The notes under the pieces were generated by a model. That model was given only the letters and a program-made list of their open reading frames with translations, made no database searches and had not been told where the DNA came from. The position numbers and the translations under genes are program-made. Positions 26,219 to 34,743 of a stretch of DNA of 64,000 nt are shown piece by piece; position 1 is the stretch's first letter, and every line of letters starts with the position of its first letter. Origin of the DNA: Niallia sp. Man26 (GTDB lineage: Bacteria; Bacillota; Bacilli; Bacillales; Cytobacillaceae); assembly GCF_022049065.2 (NCBI RefSeq), contig NZ_CP095743.1:1751001-1815000 (forward strand). Reading direction: 5' to 3'.

Positions 26219-27579
26219 GAGTCAGAACGCGCATCCAAGTTTTTTCAACATTGCTGCTAATCATAATGATGGTTTGTCTTAATACGACCATTTACTTCGT
26301 TTTTCAAAAGGAAATCCTTAAAAATGAAGTGAACGAAACAGCAGGCAAGTTGATGCAGGCAGCAGGAAATCTTGACAGTGCAACAACAGAAATGACGAGA
26401 AATTCCCTCCTGCGTGCCTTCGTCCCGGCAAATGGAATGATTCGTGCAATTGACGAAAATAATGCAGTGATTTTTACAAGCACGAAAGAATCAAGCTATG
26501 CTGATATAGACCATTCCTTTTCAGCTGGCCAATCGGAAAACGTTCTAAAACAAGATGGAAGCTCGTTTGCCGTTGCTTCACTGCCAGTCATCTGGAATGA
26601 CGGCAGTGTAGTAAAGCTGGAGATGGCTGAAAATATCGACAGCTCACTGCGTATATTGGATGTATTAAGACTGATTCTGATAATCGGGACTGTTCTCGTT
26701 ATATTGCCGACTTTTTTGGCTGGAAGATTGCTATCAAGTTTCATATTGACACCAATTCAGTCTCTTATAAAAACAATGGAGGAGATCCAGTCAAAGGGCA
26801 GTTTTCAAAAGCTTGAATTGCAAGACAGAAGTAAGGATGAATTGTATCAGCTTGGGAACACCTTTAACAAAATGATATCTATATTAGAATTGCAATATGA
26901 TAAGCAAAAACAATTTGTCTATGATGCCTCGCATGAATTGAAAACTCCGCTTACTGTAATTGAAAGCTATGCCAGCATGCTGAAGCGCTGGGGAAAGAAT
27001 AAGCCTGATGCTTTAGAGGAAGGAATAGATGCCATTTTATCAGAGGCGGTGCGTATGAAGGAAATGACAAATGAAATGCTTGAGCTGGCAAAAGCCGATG
27101 ATCATCTTGTCTTGCATTTGGAAGACTTTGAGCTGAATAAGCTTTGCATCAAGACTGCGAAGAATATGGAAATGGCGACAGGACGGATCGTGTTAGTTGA
27201 AAAGGCAAGCACGCCAGTCATTCTGTATGGTGATAAGCAAAAAATAAAGCAGCTTCTTCTTATTCTCCTTGATAATGCCTTTAAGTATGGAGCAAATACA
27301 GTGAAATTGGCAGTGAACACTACACAAGAGAATATTATTTTAAAGGTTGAAGATGATGGCATCGGTATTGATAAAAAAAAGCAGCCGTTAATATTTGACC
27401 GCTTTTACCGTGCTGATATGTCGAGAAATCGGGAAAACGGCGGTGTTGGGCTAGGACTGTCGATCGCAAAACTTATCATGACTGCTCATGATGGTATGAT
27501 TGAAGTGGAAAGTGAGTTAGATAAAGGAACAACGTTTACATGTATGTTCCCTGCAGGACAAAAGGCGGTGGACAAATGA
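26215..27579 (+). CDS. Membrane sensor histidine kinase, YkoH-like
   Basis: Two membrane segments (about 9-29 and 145-170) flank a short extracellular domain of about 115 residues. A HAMP region follows, then the HisKA box with His240 (YDASHELKTPLTV). The ATPase domain has N (LLDNAFKYG), G1 (DDGIGI), F (IFDRFYRAD) and G2 (GGVGLGLSIAK) boxes. It phosphorylates the adjacent regulator, with which it overlaps by four bases; its stop codon overlaps the next start. The signal is unknown. Confidence 0.92.
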   Translation: MRVRTRIQVFSTLLLIIMMVCLNTTIYFVFQKEILKNEVNETAGKLMQAAGNLDSATTEMTRNSLLRAFVPANGMIRAIDENNAVIFTSTKESSYADIDHSFSAGQSENVLKQDGSSFAVASLPVIWNDGSVVKLEMAENIDSSLRILDVLRLILIIGTVLVILPTFLAGRLLSSFILTPIQSLIKTMEEIQSKGSFQKLELQDRSKDELYQLGNTFNKMISILELQYDKQKQFVYDASHELKTPLTVIESYASMLKRWGKNKPDALEEGIDAILSEAVRMKEMTNEMLELAKADDHLVLHLEDFELNKLCIKTAKNMEMATGRIVLVEKASTPVILYGDKQKIKQLLLILLDNAFKYGANTVKLAVNTTQENIILKVEDDGIGIDKKKQPLIFDRFYRADMSRNRENGGVGLGLSIAKLIMTAHDGMIEVESELDKGTTFTCMFPAGQKAVDK

Positions 27580-28280
27580 TGAACAAGAAGAAACTTCTCC
27601 TCATTAGCAGCTTCCTCCTGATTATTGTCCTATTGGTTTTAGGGTATTTTATCTTCTTCGCCGATGAAAGCAGTACTTTAACAGAGGATGCGGCAAAAGA
27701 TTTTGTCTTGTCTAATTATGGAGGCACAGTAAGTAGTGTTTCACAAAGGGATGGAGAATCAGGACCTTCTTATCAAATCATTTTTGAAACAGACAGTGGT
27801 GTATACAATATAGTGCTTAACAAAAAGACAGGCAAAGTGGAGACCTTAATTCAACAATCTGTGAAGGATACTACCGACAAAGCTAGTCTCATCCAAGAAG
27901 AAGAGGCAAAAACGTTGATACAAGAGCAGATAAAAGGTGATTTATTGACAATTGAAGAAACAAACCAAGATAGTATTTCCTATTATTCTTTTATTATCAA
28001 AACAGAAGCTAAAGACACAGCCTATTTGCTAGACAGGGAAACTGGAGAAATTAAAGAAGATGCGGCAGACGGAACTACAGAATATATCTCAAAGGAAAAA
28101 GCAGAGGAAATAGCTTTACAGGAAATCGCAGGAACTGTTTCAGAAATCGATATGGAAGAGGATGAAGATTTCGGTCTCGTTTATGAATTGGAAATAGAAG
28201 CGGAAGGCGATAAAGAAGTAAAAATGTATATTAATGCCTATACAGGTGCCATTGAATCAATTAATTGGGACAATGATTAA
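27576..28280 (+). CDS. Membrane-anchored PepSY-domain protein
   Basis: The protein (234 residues) has an N-terminal hydrophobic helix (about 6-27) and an acidic extracellular part with PepSY repeats. Each has the pattern of an acidic Ala-rich helix followed by strands: SKEKAEEIALQEIAGTV, then YELEIEAEG and MYINAYTGAIESI. PepSY domains are thought to inhibit proteases or sense the envelope. The ATG overlaps the kinase stop codon (ATGATG over TGA), so it is coupled to the sensor kinase and may modulate it. Confidence 0.82.
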   Translation: MMNKKKLLLISSFLLIIVLLVLGYFIFFADESSTLTEDAAKDFVLSNYGGTVSSVSQRDGESGPSYQIIFETDSGVYNIVLNKKTGKVETLIQQSVKDTTDKASLIQEEEAKTLIQEQIKGDLLTIEETNQDSISYYSFIIKTEAKDTAYLLDRETGEIKEDAADGTTEYISKEKAEEIALQEIAGTVSEIDMEEDEDFGLVYELEIEAEGDKEVKMYINAYTGAIESINWDND

Positions 28281-28294
28281 AACGCTCCGATGAA

Positions 28295-28341
28295 TTCTCA
28301 TCAATTTCTCATATTTCTGCTAAAGTCTTATCATTTTCTCA
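28295..28341 (+). promoter_or_regulatory. Direct repeats upstream of the second PepSY gene
   Basis: TTCTCAT occurs at 28295-28301 and 28306-28312, an 11-base period, with TTCTCA again at 28336-28341. OmpR-type regulators bind such head-to-tail repeats, so this is a candidate site for the upstream regulator. Confidence 0.45.
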
Positions 28342-28379
28342 GGATAGGATAGAAGTATAAGAAAAAGGAGGAATTTAAA

Positions 28380-28937
28380 ATGAATACAATAAAAAAAGCG
28401 TGGAGCAAATTTATACAAACTAAATGGTTAAAATACGGTATCGGTGCAGCAATCATCGGTTTTGGCGGAGCAGCTGCATATGACCTGATTGATGACAGAG
28501 ATGTCTATGCAAACGGTGGTATTGTAAAAAGCTTTACAGCAGAAACGGCGGCTGTATCAAAACAAGAGGCTGCTGAAATTGCTTCAAAAGAAAAGAATAG
28601 TGCTGTAGAAGAGGTAGAGCAAGAGTATACGGAAACTGGAGCGGGTGTATACCAAGTAGAATTCGCTGATGACCAAGATGATATATATGTCGATTCAGAA
28701 GACGGCACCATCATTACAAAGGAAATGCTTGCTGATAAAATTAAAGTAACAGAAGAGCAAGCGAAAGAAATAGCATTAAAAGAAGCAGATGGCACCATTA
28801 CAGAATTTGAGTTAGATGATGATAACGCTCAATTCATTTATGACCTAGAAGTAACAGCAAAGGATGGCATGGAAACAGAGCTGAGCATTTCAGCAGAAAC
28901 AGGAAAAATATTAAGTAAAGAGCAAGACAGGTTTTAA
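28380..28937 (+). CDS. PepSY-domain protein with N-terminal membrane helix
   Basis: This 185-residue protein is anchored by a helix at about 20-35 (YGIGAAIIGFGGAAAY). It is very acidic outside, with two PepSY units (VSKQEAAEIASKEKN onward, then VTEEQAKEIALKEADG). A strong AAGGAGG site precedes the ATG. It has its own promoter region with tandem repeats, about 100 bases after the first PepSY gene, and is a likely target of the two-component system. Confidence 0.82.
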   Translation: MNTIKKAWSKFIQTKWLKYGIGAAIIGFGGAAAYDLIDDRDVYANGGIVKSFTAETAAVSKQEAAEIASKEKNSAVEEVEQEYTETGAGVYQVEFADDQDDIYVDSEDGTIITKEMLADKIKVTEEQAKEIALKEADGTITEFELDDDNAQFIYDLEVTAKDGMETELSISAETGKILSKEQDRF

Positions 28938-28949
28938 TCTGACTATAAG

Positions 28950-28978
28950 AAGCAGCCTCATTTAGGCTGTTTTTTTAT
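28950..28978 (+). terminator. Terminator of the PepSY unit
   Basis: A 9-bp stem (28950-28958 with 28964-28972) is followed by T residues. The next 250 bases before yneN hold no gene that I can support. Confidence 0.8.
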
Positions 28979-29234
28979 TTTAATCCTAATTTATGACAAT
29001 ATTCGCAACATTTATTATATCCTATATATTTTTCTGTCTATACCTGATAAGGTGTAAGGGACAGGAAACAAATGAGTTTTAAATGACGACGTGTCAGGCA
29101 TGAAATATGCTGATTTTACTCATTCCTATAACCTTGTAATTTTACGCATTCAAAGTCCCTTCCAAAAATAAACATCGTAATTAAAATAAAAATGGAAAAC
29201 TTAAATGTAAGAAATGATTATAGGAGTGGTCTTG

Positions 29235-29750
29235 ATGAAAAAAATAATCGTATTTTTATGTATCCTTGTTAGTGTAAGCCTTTTACTGGTTGATATACAA
29301 AAAGCTTCTGCCGAAGGCACTGGAAAAAATATTGGAGTGAATATTGGAAATATCGCGCCTGACTTTATTTTGAAGGATATGAAAGGGCAAAAAGTGCGGC
29401 TTTCTGATTTAAAAGGTAAAAAAGTAATGATCAATTTCTGGGCAACATGGTGTCCGCCATGCAGGCAGGAAATGCCGGAAATCGAGAAGTTTTTTCAAGA
29501 ACAAAAGGGAGATATAGAGATACTGGCAATAAATATTGATGGCGGAGCTCCCAAAAACGTTGCTGATTATATAAAAAAAATGAAGCTTACTTTTCCTGTC
29601 GTGCTGGATGAACAAGATAAGGTAAATGAAATGTATAAGGTAATCACTATTCCCACTACTTTTTTAATTGACGAGAAAGGAGTTATTGTCAATAAATACT
29701 ATTCTGTCATGTCATTAGAGATAATGAGGGAGTTAATAAGGAAGAAATAA
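29235..29750 (+). CDS. yneN: TlpA/ResA-like thiol-disulfide oxidoreductase YneN
   Basis: This extracytoplasmic thioredoxin-fold reductase has an uncleaved or signal helix (about 3-20). Its active site is WCPPC (Cys73, Cys76) in NFWATWCPPCRQEMPE, and the cis-Pro is in ITTIPTTFLID-like context (TIPTTFLI). It probably reduces disulfides in apo-cytochromes or spore/envelope proteins. The ATG at 29235 follows TAGGAG; an upstream ATG at 29214 is ignored. Proximity to acnA and the yneP-Q-R genes matches B. subtilis. Confidence 0.9.
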   Translation: MKKIIVFLCILVSVSLLLVDIQKASAEGTGKNIGVNIGNIAPDFILKDMKGQKVRLSDLKGKKVMINFWATWCPPCRQEMPEIEKFFQEQKGDIEILAINIDGGAPKNVADYIKKMKLTFPVVLDEQDKVNEMYKVITIPTTFLIDEKGVIVNKYYSVMSLEIMRELIRKK

Positions 29751-29763
29751 TTTCTGAAAGCGC

Positions 29764-29792
29764 TTTACAACTATATGGACATCACGTATAAT
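29764..29792 (+). promoter_or_regulatory. Sigma-A promoter of the FbpB-like gene
   Basis: TTTACA (29764-29769), a 17-base spacer and TATAAT (29787-29792) predict a start near 29799, leaving a leader of about 140 bases. Confidence 0.8.
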
Positions 29793-29820
29793 GAGAGCGT
29801 ATCAAAAGTATACATATGAG

Positions 29821-29841
29821 CATTGTTTTCAGAAAACAATG
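29821..29841. repeat. 21-base perfect palindrome in the fbpB-like leader
   Basis: Two 10-base arms (29821-29830 and 29832-29841) flank a single A. It lies about 22 bases after the predicted transcription start: an operator or an RNA hairpin. It does not fit the Fur consensus. Confidence 0.6.
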
Positions 29842-29938
29842 ACTTTTCAAACTTTTAAAAGAATTTCTTCAAATGCGTATTAAAAACAGGCAATTTTGGG
29901 AATTATGAAAATATAAAAGGATAAAGGAGATAAAAGAG

Positions 29939-30070
29939 ATGAGAAAACCTCGTAAACGGTCATTTCAGGAACTAGTGTCAGAAAATAAACTGCAATTGCT
30001 TCGAGACAGAGAAGCAATTGAGAAAATTGAAGAGCGCATTGAAAAAAAACATTTGAAAAAAGCAAGATAA
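29939..30070 (+). CDS. FbpB-family small basic protein
   Basis: The 43-residue product (RSFQELVSENKLQLL, then IEKIEERIEKKH) fits the Fur-regulated basic protein B family. In B. subtilis FbpB is thought to help the small RNA FsrA spare iron by silencing mRNAs. AAAGGAG precedes the ATG. Its sigma-A promoter shows no clear Fur box, unlike the B. subtilis gene, so iron control is not supported here. Confidence 0.82.
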   Translation: MRKPRKRSFQELVSENKLQLLRDREAIEKIEERIEKKHLKKAR

Positions 30071-30146
30071 TCAATTAGTGAAAAATTTTGCCACACATCA
30101 TCCATTCCTTTATAGTGCAAACTTTATATAAAGGAGGGGATGAATG

Positions 30147-30290
30147 ATGAGCAATCCAAAAAAAGACAGCAAGCATTTTGTGCCTAGCCATATTGGAACT
30201 AAATCGAGAGGTTTCGGCGGCAATAAAGGCAAAAAAATGCAGGATACTTCAGGTCAGCATGCCCAAGTGATCCAAACAAAAGGTGAATAA
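30147..30290 (+). CDS. sspN: Small acid-soluble spore protein N
   Basis: The 47-residue product has [22 protein letters not shown] and the C-terminal QTKGE of SspN. AAGGAGGGG precedes tandem ATGs (30144, 30147); the second has the better spacing. A weak sigma-G-like element (TGAAAA 30079-30084, CATTCCT 30103-30109) lies upstream. B. subtilis has sspN beside tlp; I see no tlp here. Confidence 0.93.
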   Translation: MSNPKKDSKHFVPSHIGTKSRGFGGNKGKKMQDTSGQHAQVIQTKGE

Positions 30291-30297
30291 ACTTTTT

Positions 30298-30327
30298 AGC
30301 TTCTGTACATATGTGCAGAAGCTTTTT
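30298..30327 (+). terminator. Terminator of sspN
   Basis: A 13-bp, nearly perfect stem with almost no loop (30298-30310 with 30311-30323) is followed by T residues. Confidence 0.85.
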
Positions 30328-30435
30328 GTATGTATAAACGAAGGAAAACAGCTTAAATCATTAACGAATATTCACGATTATGATACTATAAGAAGATGTA
30401 AATAAACTTATATGTAAGTGAAGTGAAAGTAGATA

Positions 30436-32778
30436 ATGGAAAAGAAATTCGAAAATACAGTCAGTCAAACAATTGCTTCTCTTGAAGAGGAATTTAAGAA
30501 TACAGGTACTATTAACAACGAAAAAGCAGTTTTGTCTGCGATACAATCATTAAATGAAGCCGAGAAGCCAGAGATTGTCTCCCGATTGCTAACAATGGCG
30601 GCAATCTCCCGATTAAAAGCAAATGAAAAGGATTCAATTGCAACAGCATGGCTTAAAAAGGCGAAAGATTTAGATTCAAGTAATAAAGAGGCAAATAAAT
30701 ACCTTTCCCAAAACGACTGGAAAAACTATGAAGGCCTGTTGGACATGCTTAATTTCCCTGCGATTAGAGAGACAGATAACCGGACAGCGAAAAGGAAAAT
30801 TGCTGAACAGTATATTAATAACTGCCGGAAGTTTCTTGATATGATTGATGATGAAAACGATAAATTAACAGAAAACAGTGCAGCAGCATCTATTTTTAAT
30901 AATACACTTGCTGTGACTAAGTACAAAGAAATTATTACATTGCTGGATGAAGTAACGCAAAAAACATCTCAGCTTCTGCAATCATCTGAAGAATATGAAG
31001 AATCCATAAGCGGTGTTTTTCATACATCTATTTATTATGACAGTGTTAAAAAGCTGATTGAAGAGCTTAATGAGTTAAAGGCTGCTTGGTTGAACATTTT
31101 TAAAGAGGAAGACTCAAGCGAGGCAAAAGCGGAAACAACCTCAGCCTTAGAACAGCTTCAACAAATGATTGGCTTAGAGAAAGTTAAAAATAGAGTAAAG
31201 GATTTTTATCAATTCTTAAAGTATCAAAACTCAAGGAAAAAGCTCGGTTTCACCATTCAGGATGAATTAAGTCTTAATATGATTTTTACAGGAAATCCTG
31301 GTACAGGAAAAACGACATTGGCACGGTTAATGGCTAAAATTTATTATGAATTAGGTGTGCTGCCTAGTCAGGAGGTTGTTGAAACAGACCGATCCCAGCT
31401 AGTCGGAGGCTATATGGGGCAGACAGAGGAAAATGTGCGCAATGTTGTAAAGCAATCTCTTGGCGGTGTGCTGTTTATTGATGAAGCCTACAGCTTAAAC
31501 AGAGATGGACAAGGCAATGATTACGGACAAACAGCGATTGACACATTGGTTTCCTTAATGACTAGTTCTGAATTCGGCGGGAAGTTTGCTGTTATATTAG
31601 CAGGCTATCCGGAAGAGATGAGACAGTTCCTTGACGGCAATCATGGATTAAGCAGCCGTTTTCCATCATCTAACTTTATTCATTTACCTAATTATTCTGC
31701 AGAGGAACTTGTTGCTATCGGAGAAAAAATTGCCAATGACAATGATTATGTCATCAGTGAAGAAGGCAAACAGCAATTAGAGCTGCGCCTTGAAAAGGAA
31801 CAGGTTGATGAAAGCTTCGGCAATGCCCGTGCAGTTAAAAATATTGTCCTAGATGCGATTTTTAACAAAGGTTCTCAAGCACAATCAAACAAGCAGTTCC
31901 TCACATATACCTTGCTTGACGGCAATGATTTTGCTGCGTCAGAGGAGGAGGCTTCAGAAAATCCAGCGGAAGAACTTGATTCTATGATTGGTCTGACAAA
32001 GGTAAAGGATGAAATGAAAAAAATTATTTCATTCGTTAAAGTTCAGCAAGTCAGACGAACGAATTCTAAAAAGAACTTGCCTATCCAGCTTCATGCAGTA
32101 TTTACGGGAAATCCAGGTACAGGAAAAACGACAGTTGCTAAGCTTTATGCCCAGTTCTTAAAGGATTGCGGGATTTTAAAGCGTGGGCATCTCGTAGTAG
32201 CAAGCAGAGCGGATTTTATAGCAGGATTTGTGGGCCAAACGGCGATTAAAACGAAAAAGAAGATCAGAGAAGCATTAGGCGGCGTTCTATTCATTGATGA
32301 AGCATATTCTCTATTGTCAGGATCTAATCAAGATTTCGGCAAAGAAGCTATCGACACACTTGTGATGGAAATGACAAAGCATAATGAAAATCTTGTTGTC
32401 GTCTTGGCCGGTTATCCTGATGAAACAAAGGCATTGCTTGAAAGCAATCCAGGTTTAACATCACGCTTCAAAAAGTTTATCCATTTCGAGGATTATAATA
32501 GTGAAGAATTGATTCAAATAATGGAAGGTTATGCGGCAAAATATGACTATCAGTTAGAAAATAATGCGAAGCTTGCCCTTCAGACAAAGCTTGCGTCATT
32601 TAACTCAAATGGAAATGGGCGATTTGCGACTAATCTTGTAGATGAAGCTGTCCAGATGCAGGCATTGCGAATCATGGAAGCTAATGATGATAGCCTTGAT
32701 TATTCTATTCTTACAGAAGCAGATATGCTTCATGCACTAGATTCCTTCAGCAACAGTGCAAATACAAAGCAATCATAA
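30436..32778 (+). CDS. Tandem CbxX/CfxQ-type AAA+ ATPase with helical N-terminal domain
   Basis: The protein (780 residues) has an N-terminal helical region of about 240 residues with TPR-like spacing. Two AAA+ modules of the CbxX/CfxQ (Rubisco activase CbbX, SpoVK) type follow. Walker A motifs (GNPGTGKT) are at 286-293 and 558-565; both modules have GGVLFIDEAYSL Walker B boxes (first Asp near 349) and the sensor LAGYP. B. subtilis SpoVK has one such module, so this double form is distinct; a type VII secretion EccA-like layout is another comparison. The target is unknown. The start has only a weak ribosome site. Confidence 0.85.
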   Translation: MEKKFENTVSQTIASLEEEFKNTGTINNEKAVLSAIQSLNEAEKPEIVSRLLTMAAISRLKANEKDSIATAWLKKAKDLDSSNKEANKYLSQNDWKNYEGLLDMLNFPAIRETDNRTAKRKIAEQYINNCRKFLDMIDDENDKLTENSAAASIFNNTLAVTKYKEIITLLDEVTQKTSQLLQSSEEYEESISGVFHTSIYYDSVKKLIEELNELKAAWLNIFKEEDSSEAKAETTSALEQLQQMIGLEKVKNRVKDFYQFLKYQNSRKKLGFTIQDELSLNMIFTGNPGTGKTTLARLMAKIYYELGVLPSQEVVETDRSQLVGGYMGQTEENVRNVVKQSLGGVLFIDEAYSLNRDGQGNDYGQTAIDTLVSLMTSSEFGGKFAVILAGYPEEMRQFLDGNHGLSSRFPSSNFIHLPNYSAEELVAIGEKIANDNDYVISEEGKQQLELRLEKEQVDESFGNARAVKNIVLDAIFNKGSQAQSNKQFLTYTLLDGNDFAASEEEASENPAEELDSMIGLTKVKDEMKKIISFVKVQQVRRTNSKKNLPIQLHAVFTGNPGTGKTTVAKLYAQFLKDCGILKRGHLVVASRADFIAGFVGQTAIKTKKKIREALGGVLFIDEAYSLLSGSNQDFGKEAIDTLVMEMTKHNENLVVVLAGYPDETKALLESNPGLTSRFKKFIHFEDYNSEELIQIMEGYAAKYDYQLENNAKLALQTKLASFNSNGNGRFATNLVDEAVQMQALRIMEANDDSLDYSILTEADMLHALDSFSNSANTKQS

Positions 32779-32786
32779 TAGTAAAC

Positions 32787-32818
32787 AAAAGCGGCTGTCT
32801 TTACAGCCGCTTTTTTAT
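32787..32818 (+). terminator. Terminator of the AAA+ gene
   Basis: A perfect 12-bp stem (32787-32798 with 32803-32814) ends in a T-run. Confidence 0.92.
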
Positions 32819-32820
32819 AT

Positions 32821-32848
32821 AAAAAAGGACTATCCCATAAGGATAGTC
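32821..32848 (-). terminator. Minus-strand terminator facing the AAA+ gene
   Basis: An 8-bp stem (32828-32835 with 32841-32848) is followed on the minus strand by six T. It probably ends the transcript of the small gene at 33061-33207. Confidence 0.7.
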
Positions 32849-33060
32849 AAAATCAGCAGTTTTTATCTCAGGTGTGTAGTTTATGTGAAAAACTGCAGAC
32901 TTTATTGTACTTTTTTTAAAAGCAAATAACAAAGGTAATTTAAACCAACAACTGTTGGTGGTGTGGGGATTAGCGTTGTTTATATCATGTTTTGAGAGGT
33001 TAAAAATGCACTGTATGAGGTCTGACTAATAGTGAATGCTAACATTTTCACAAATTCAGC

Positions 33061-33207
33061 TTATTTTTGCTCCAATAGTTCACCGAAGAAATAAATCTCA
33101 TCTGTTATTTTGCTTTTCATCTCGTAATCTTCACATTTTTTACACTCATTCACTAGAAAATATATATGTCTAATGAATAAAAGCATTTCATCATCTTTAA
33201 TCATCAT
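33061..33207 (-). CDS. Small hypothetical protein with a CXXC motif
   Basis: This 48-residue frame has AAGGAG (33213-33218) upstream of tandem ATGs (33207, 33204) and a minus-strand terminator about 210 bases downstream. The product is charged and helical, with a single CKKC motif (22-25), which could bind metal or be redox-active. I do not recognise it. Its translation signals argue that it is real. Confidence 0.6.
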   Translation of the reverse strand: MMIKDDEMLLFIRHIYFLVNECKKCEDYEMKSKITDEIYFFGELLEQK

Positions 33208-33329
33208 TCTAACTCCTTGTAGATAGATAGTACCAAAAATAACGATATAACCTATAAAATATTGTTTTTTATTTCCATTAAGTGGGTATTTATAATTATA
33301 ACAAAATAAACTACTAGGAGTAAAGAATT

Positions 33330-33458
33330 ATGGGTCTCATTGAAAAGCTGCAGAAGAAAATAGTAGAAACAGATTGGACAGAGCTAGTTGCAGAAGGGAA
33401 AGTGGAAGATGAGAAAAGAGAGGAAAACAGCAAAGAAAAAAGTGGAGAAGCTCCCTAA
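33330..33458 (+). CDS. Small hypothetical acidic/basic peptide
   Basis: This 42-residue frame (MGLIEKLQKKIVETDW start, Lys/Glu-rich end) follows TAGGAG by eight bases and is followed by a perfect terminator. TATAAT occurs at 33291-33296 without a clear -35. The N-terminal half could form an amphipathic helix. I do not recognise the family. Confidence 0.55.
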   Translation: MGLIEKLQKKIVETDWTELVAEGKVEDEKREENSKEKSGEAP

Positions 33459-33501
33459 TACTTAAAGCTTTACATAATAGTGCGAGCTAAGGTATATTCG
33501 G

Positions 33502-33536
33502 GAAATAAAAAACACCATTTTGGTGTTTTTTATTTC
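33502..33536. terminator. Bidirectional terminator
   Basis: A perfect 16-bp stem (33502-33517 with 33521-33536) includes A- and T-runs in its arms, so it can act in both directions. Confidence 0.85.
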
Positions 33537-33721
33537 GAATTATTAAGGTAATATTAATAAGTAAAAATGTCAAACGTATCTACATAAAAATCGTATGAAG
33601 CTTATAAAAAAAATAGGTGAAAGAAATCATTACAGCTGTCTAAGAGAACTTAAAACTATCTAAGTTCGATGGACTTCTCTCCATTAAAATATGGTAAAAT
33701 GGATAAATATAACATTTGTCC

Positions 33722-34480
33722 ATGGGGAAAGAGTTCGTTTTTTTGAGAAAAAGATTGACGCTATGTATCGTATTTAGCTGTACATTATTATTATTATATG
33801 GAAACAGCGTAAAGGATAGTAATAGTAATGTCGAACGGCGAGAACTGGATACTGTTAATGTTTCTGACACTGAATTATTGTCTGTTGCTGAAATAAAAGA
33901 TATTAGCGAGAAATCGTATAAGCTGGCAGAATTGGCCAAAGACTATGCAGAACAGAATCAGCACCTTAATATGGAACCCTTTAAACAGGCATTGCAGCCT
34001 TACTTTACGGAAGCTTTCATAAGTAAGCTTAATTCAGTAGAATTTACTGTCCCTACAGGTGGTAATTTCCCAGCAGATTTTGATTATCAGCAGCATTTCA
34101 TCGTGAAAGATCATTCAAAAAATAAGATTATCGTGGAGACGGCACAAACGTCATACAATAATATGCCCCTAATCTATACAATAGAGGCAGAAAAAGAGCA
34201 AGGTCAATGGAAGATTAACAATCTTGACTATATGGAACATACAGATTCTTCTAGTAAGGCAATGAATACTGCAAAAATCACAGAGAAAGAAGCAGGTAAA
34301 TTAGTTGGCGGTTATTTGCTGGGAGACGAATATATAATTGAATCAGTCAAGCGGGGAAAAGAGAATGTTTTTTACATTAATGCATTTGTAGAAGTAAGTT
34401 CTACACAAATGATTGGGGTTTCACTGAAAATGGATAGACTTACTGGAAAGATAACAAGCTTGATGGCAGTAAATTCATAA
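33722..34480 (+). CDS. Hypothetical membrane-anchored extracytoplasmic protein
   Basis: The protein (252 residues) has a short N-terminal hydrophobic helix (about 10-26) and then a soluble domain, presumably outside the membrane. Two folded parts are suggested: a middle part with alternating strands (YQQHFIVKD, KIIVETAQT, PLIYTIEAE, GQWKINNLDY), like NTF2/lumazine-type fold proteins, and a C-terminal strand-rich part. I do not recognise it. The start is uncertain: ATG at 33722 lacks a clear site, and a TTG at 33743 follows GGGGAAAG. Confidence 0.65.
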   Translation: MGKEFVFLRKRLTLCIVFSCTLLLLYGNSVKDSNSNVERRELDTVNVSDTELLSVAEIKDISEKSYKLAELAKDYAEQNQHLNMEPFKQALQPYFTEAFISKLNSVEFTVPTGGNFPADFDYQQHFIVKDHSKNKIIVETAQTSYNNMPLIYTIEAEKEQGQWKINNLDYMEHTDSSSKAMNTAKITEKEAGKLVGGYLLGDEYIIESVKRGKENVFYINAFVEVSSTQMIGVSLKMDRLTGKITSLMAVNS

Positions 34481-34572
34481 CACGCTATGCTGTTTAAAAC
34501 GCTTAACATGAATACATATTAATAACTGTAGAAACAAGGTAGATAGATTTGATTAGTTATATGGAGGGGAAT

Positions 34573-34743
34573 ATGACTGATTTAGATACAGAGTATAAGC
34601 TCTTGCAAATGGAGATTAAAAAGCTTTCCATTCAGATGGAGAACATGCCTGTAATGGCAAAAGGATATAAAGAGCTGTTGCGGAAAGAAGTAAATTTGAC
34701 AAAAAAAATGCAAGAGCTCATTAATAGGATGGTTGCGGAGTAA
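34573..34743 (+). CDS. Small coiled-coil hypothetical protein
   Basis: The 56-residue, almost fully helical product has heptad-spaced Leu/Met residues (EYKLLQMEIKKLSIQME). GGAGGGG lies five bases before the ATG. It occupies the position of tlp, upstream of yneP in B. subtilis, but the sequence does not resemble Tlp. Confidence 0.6.
   Translation: MTDLDTEYKLLQMEIKKLSIQMENMPVMAKGYKELLRKEVNLTKKMQELINRMVAE

Noticed and set aside
34573..34743. Calling the small coiled-coil gene tlp
   Set aside because: The position fits, but the residues do not resemble Tlp and the length is shorter.
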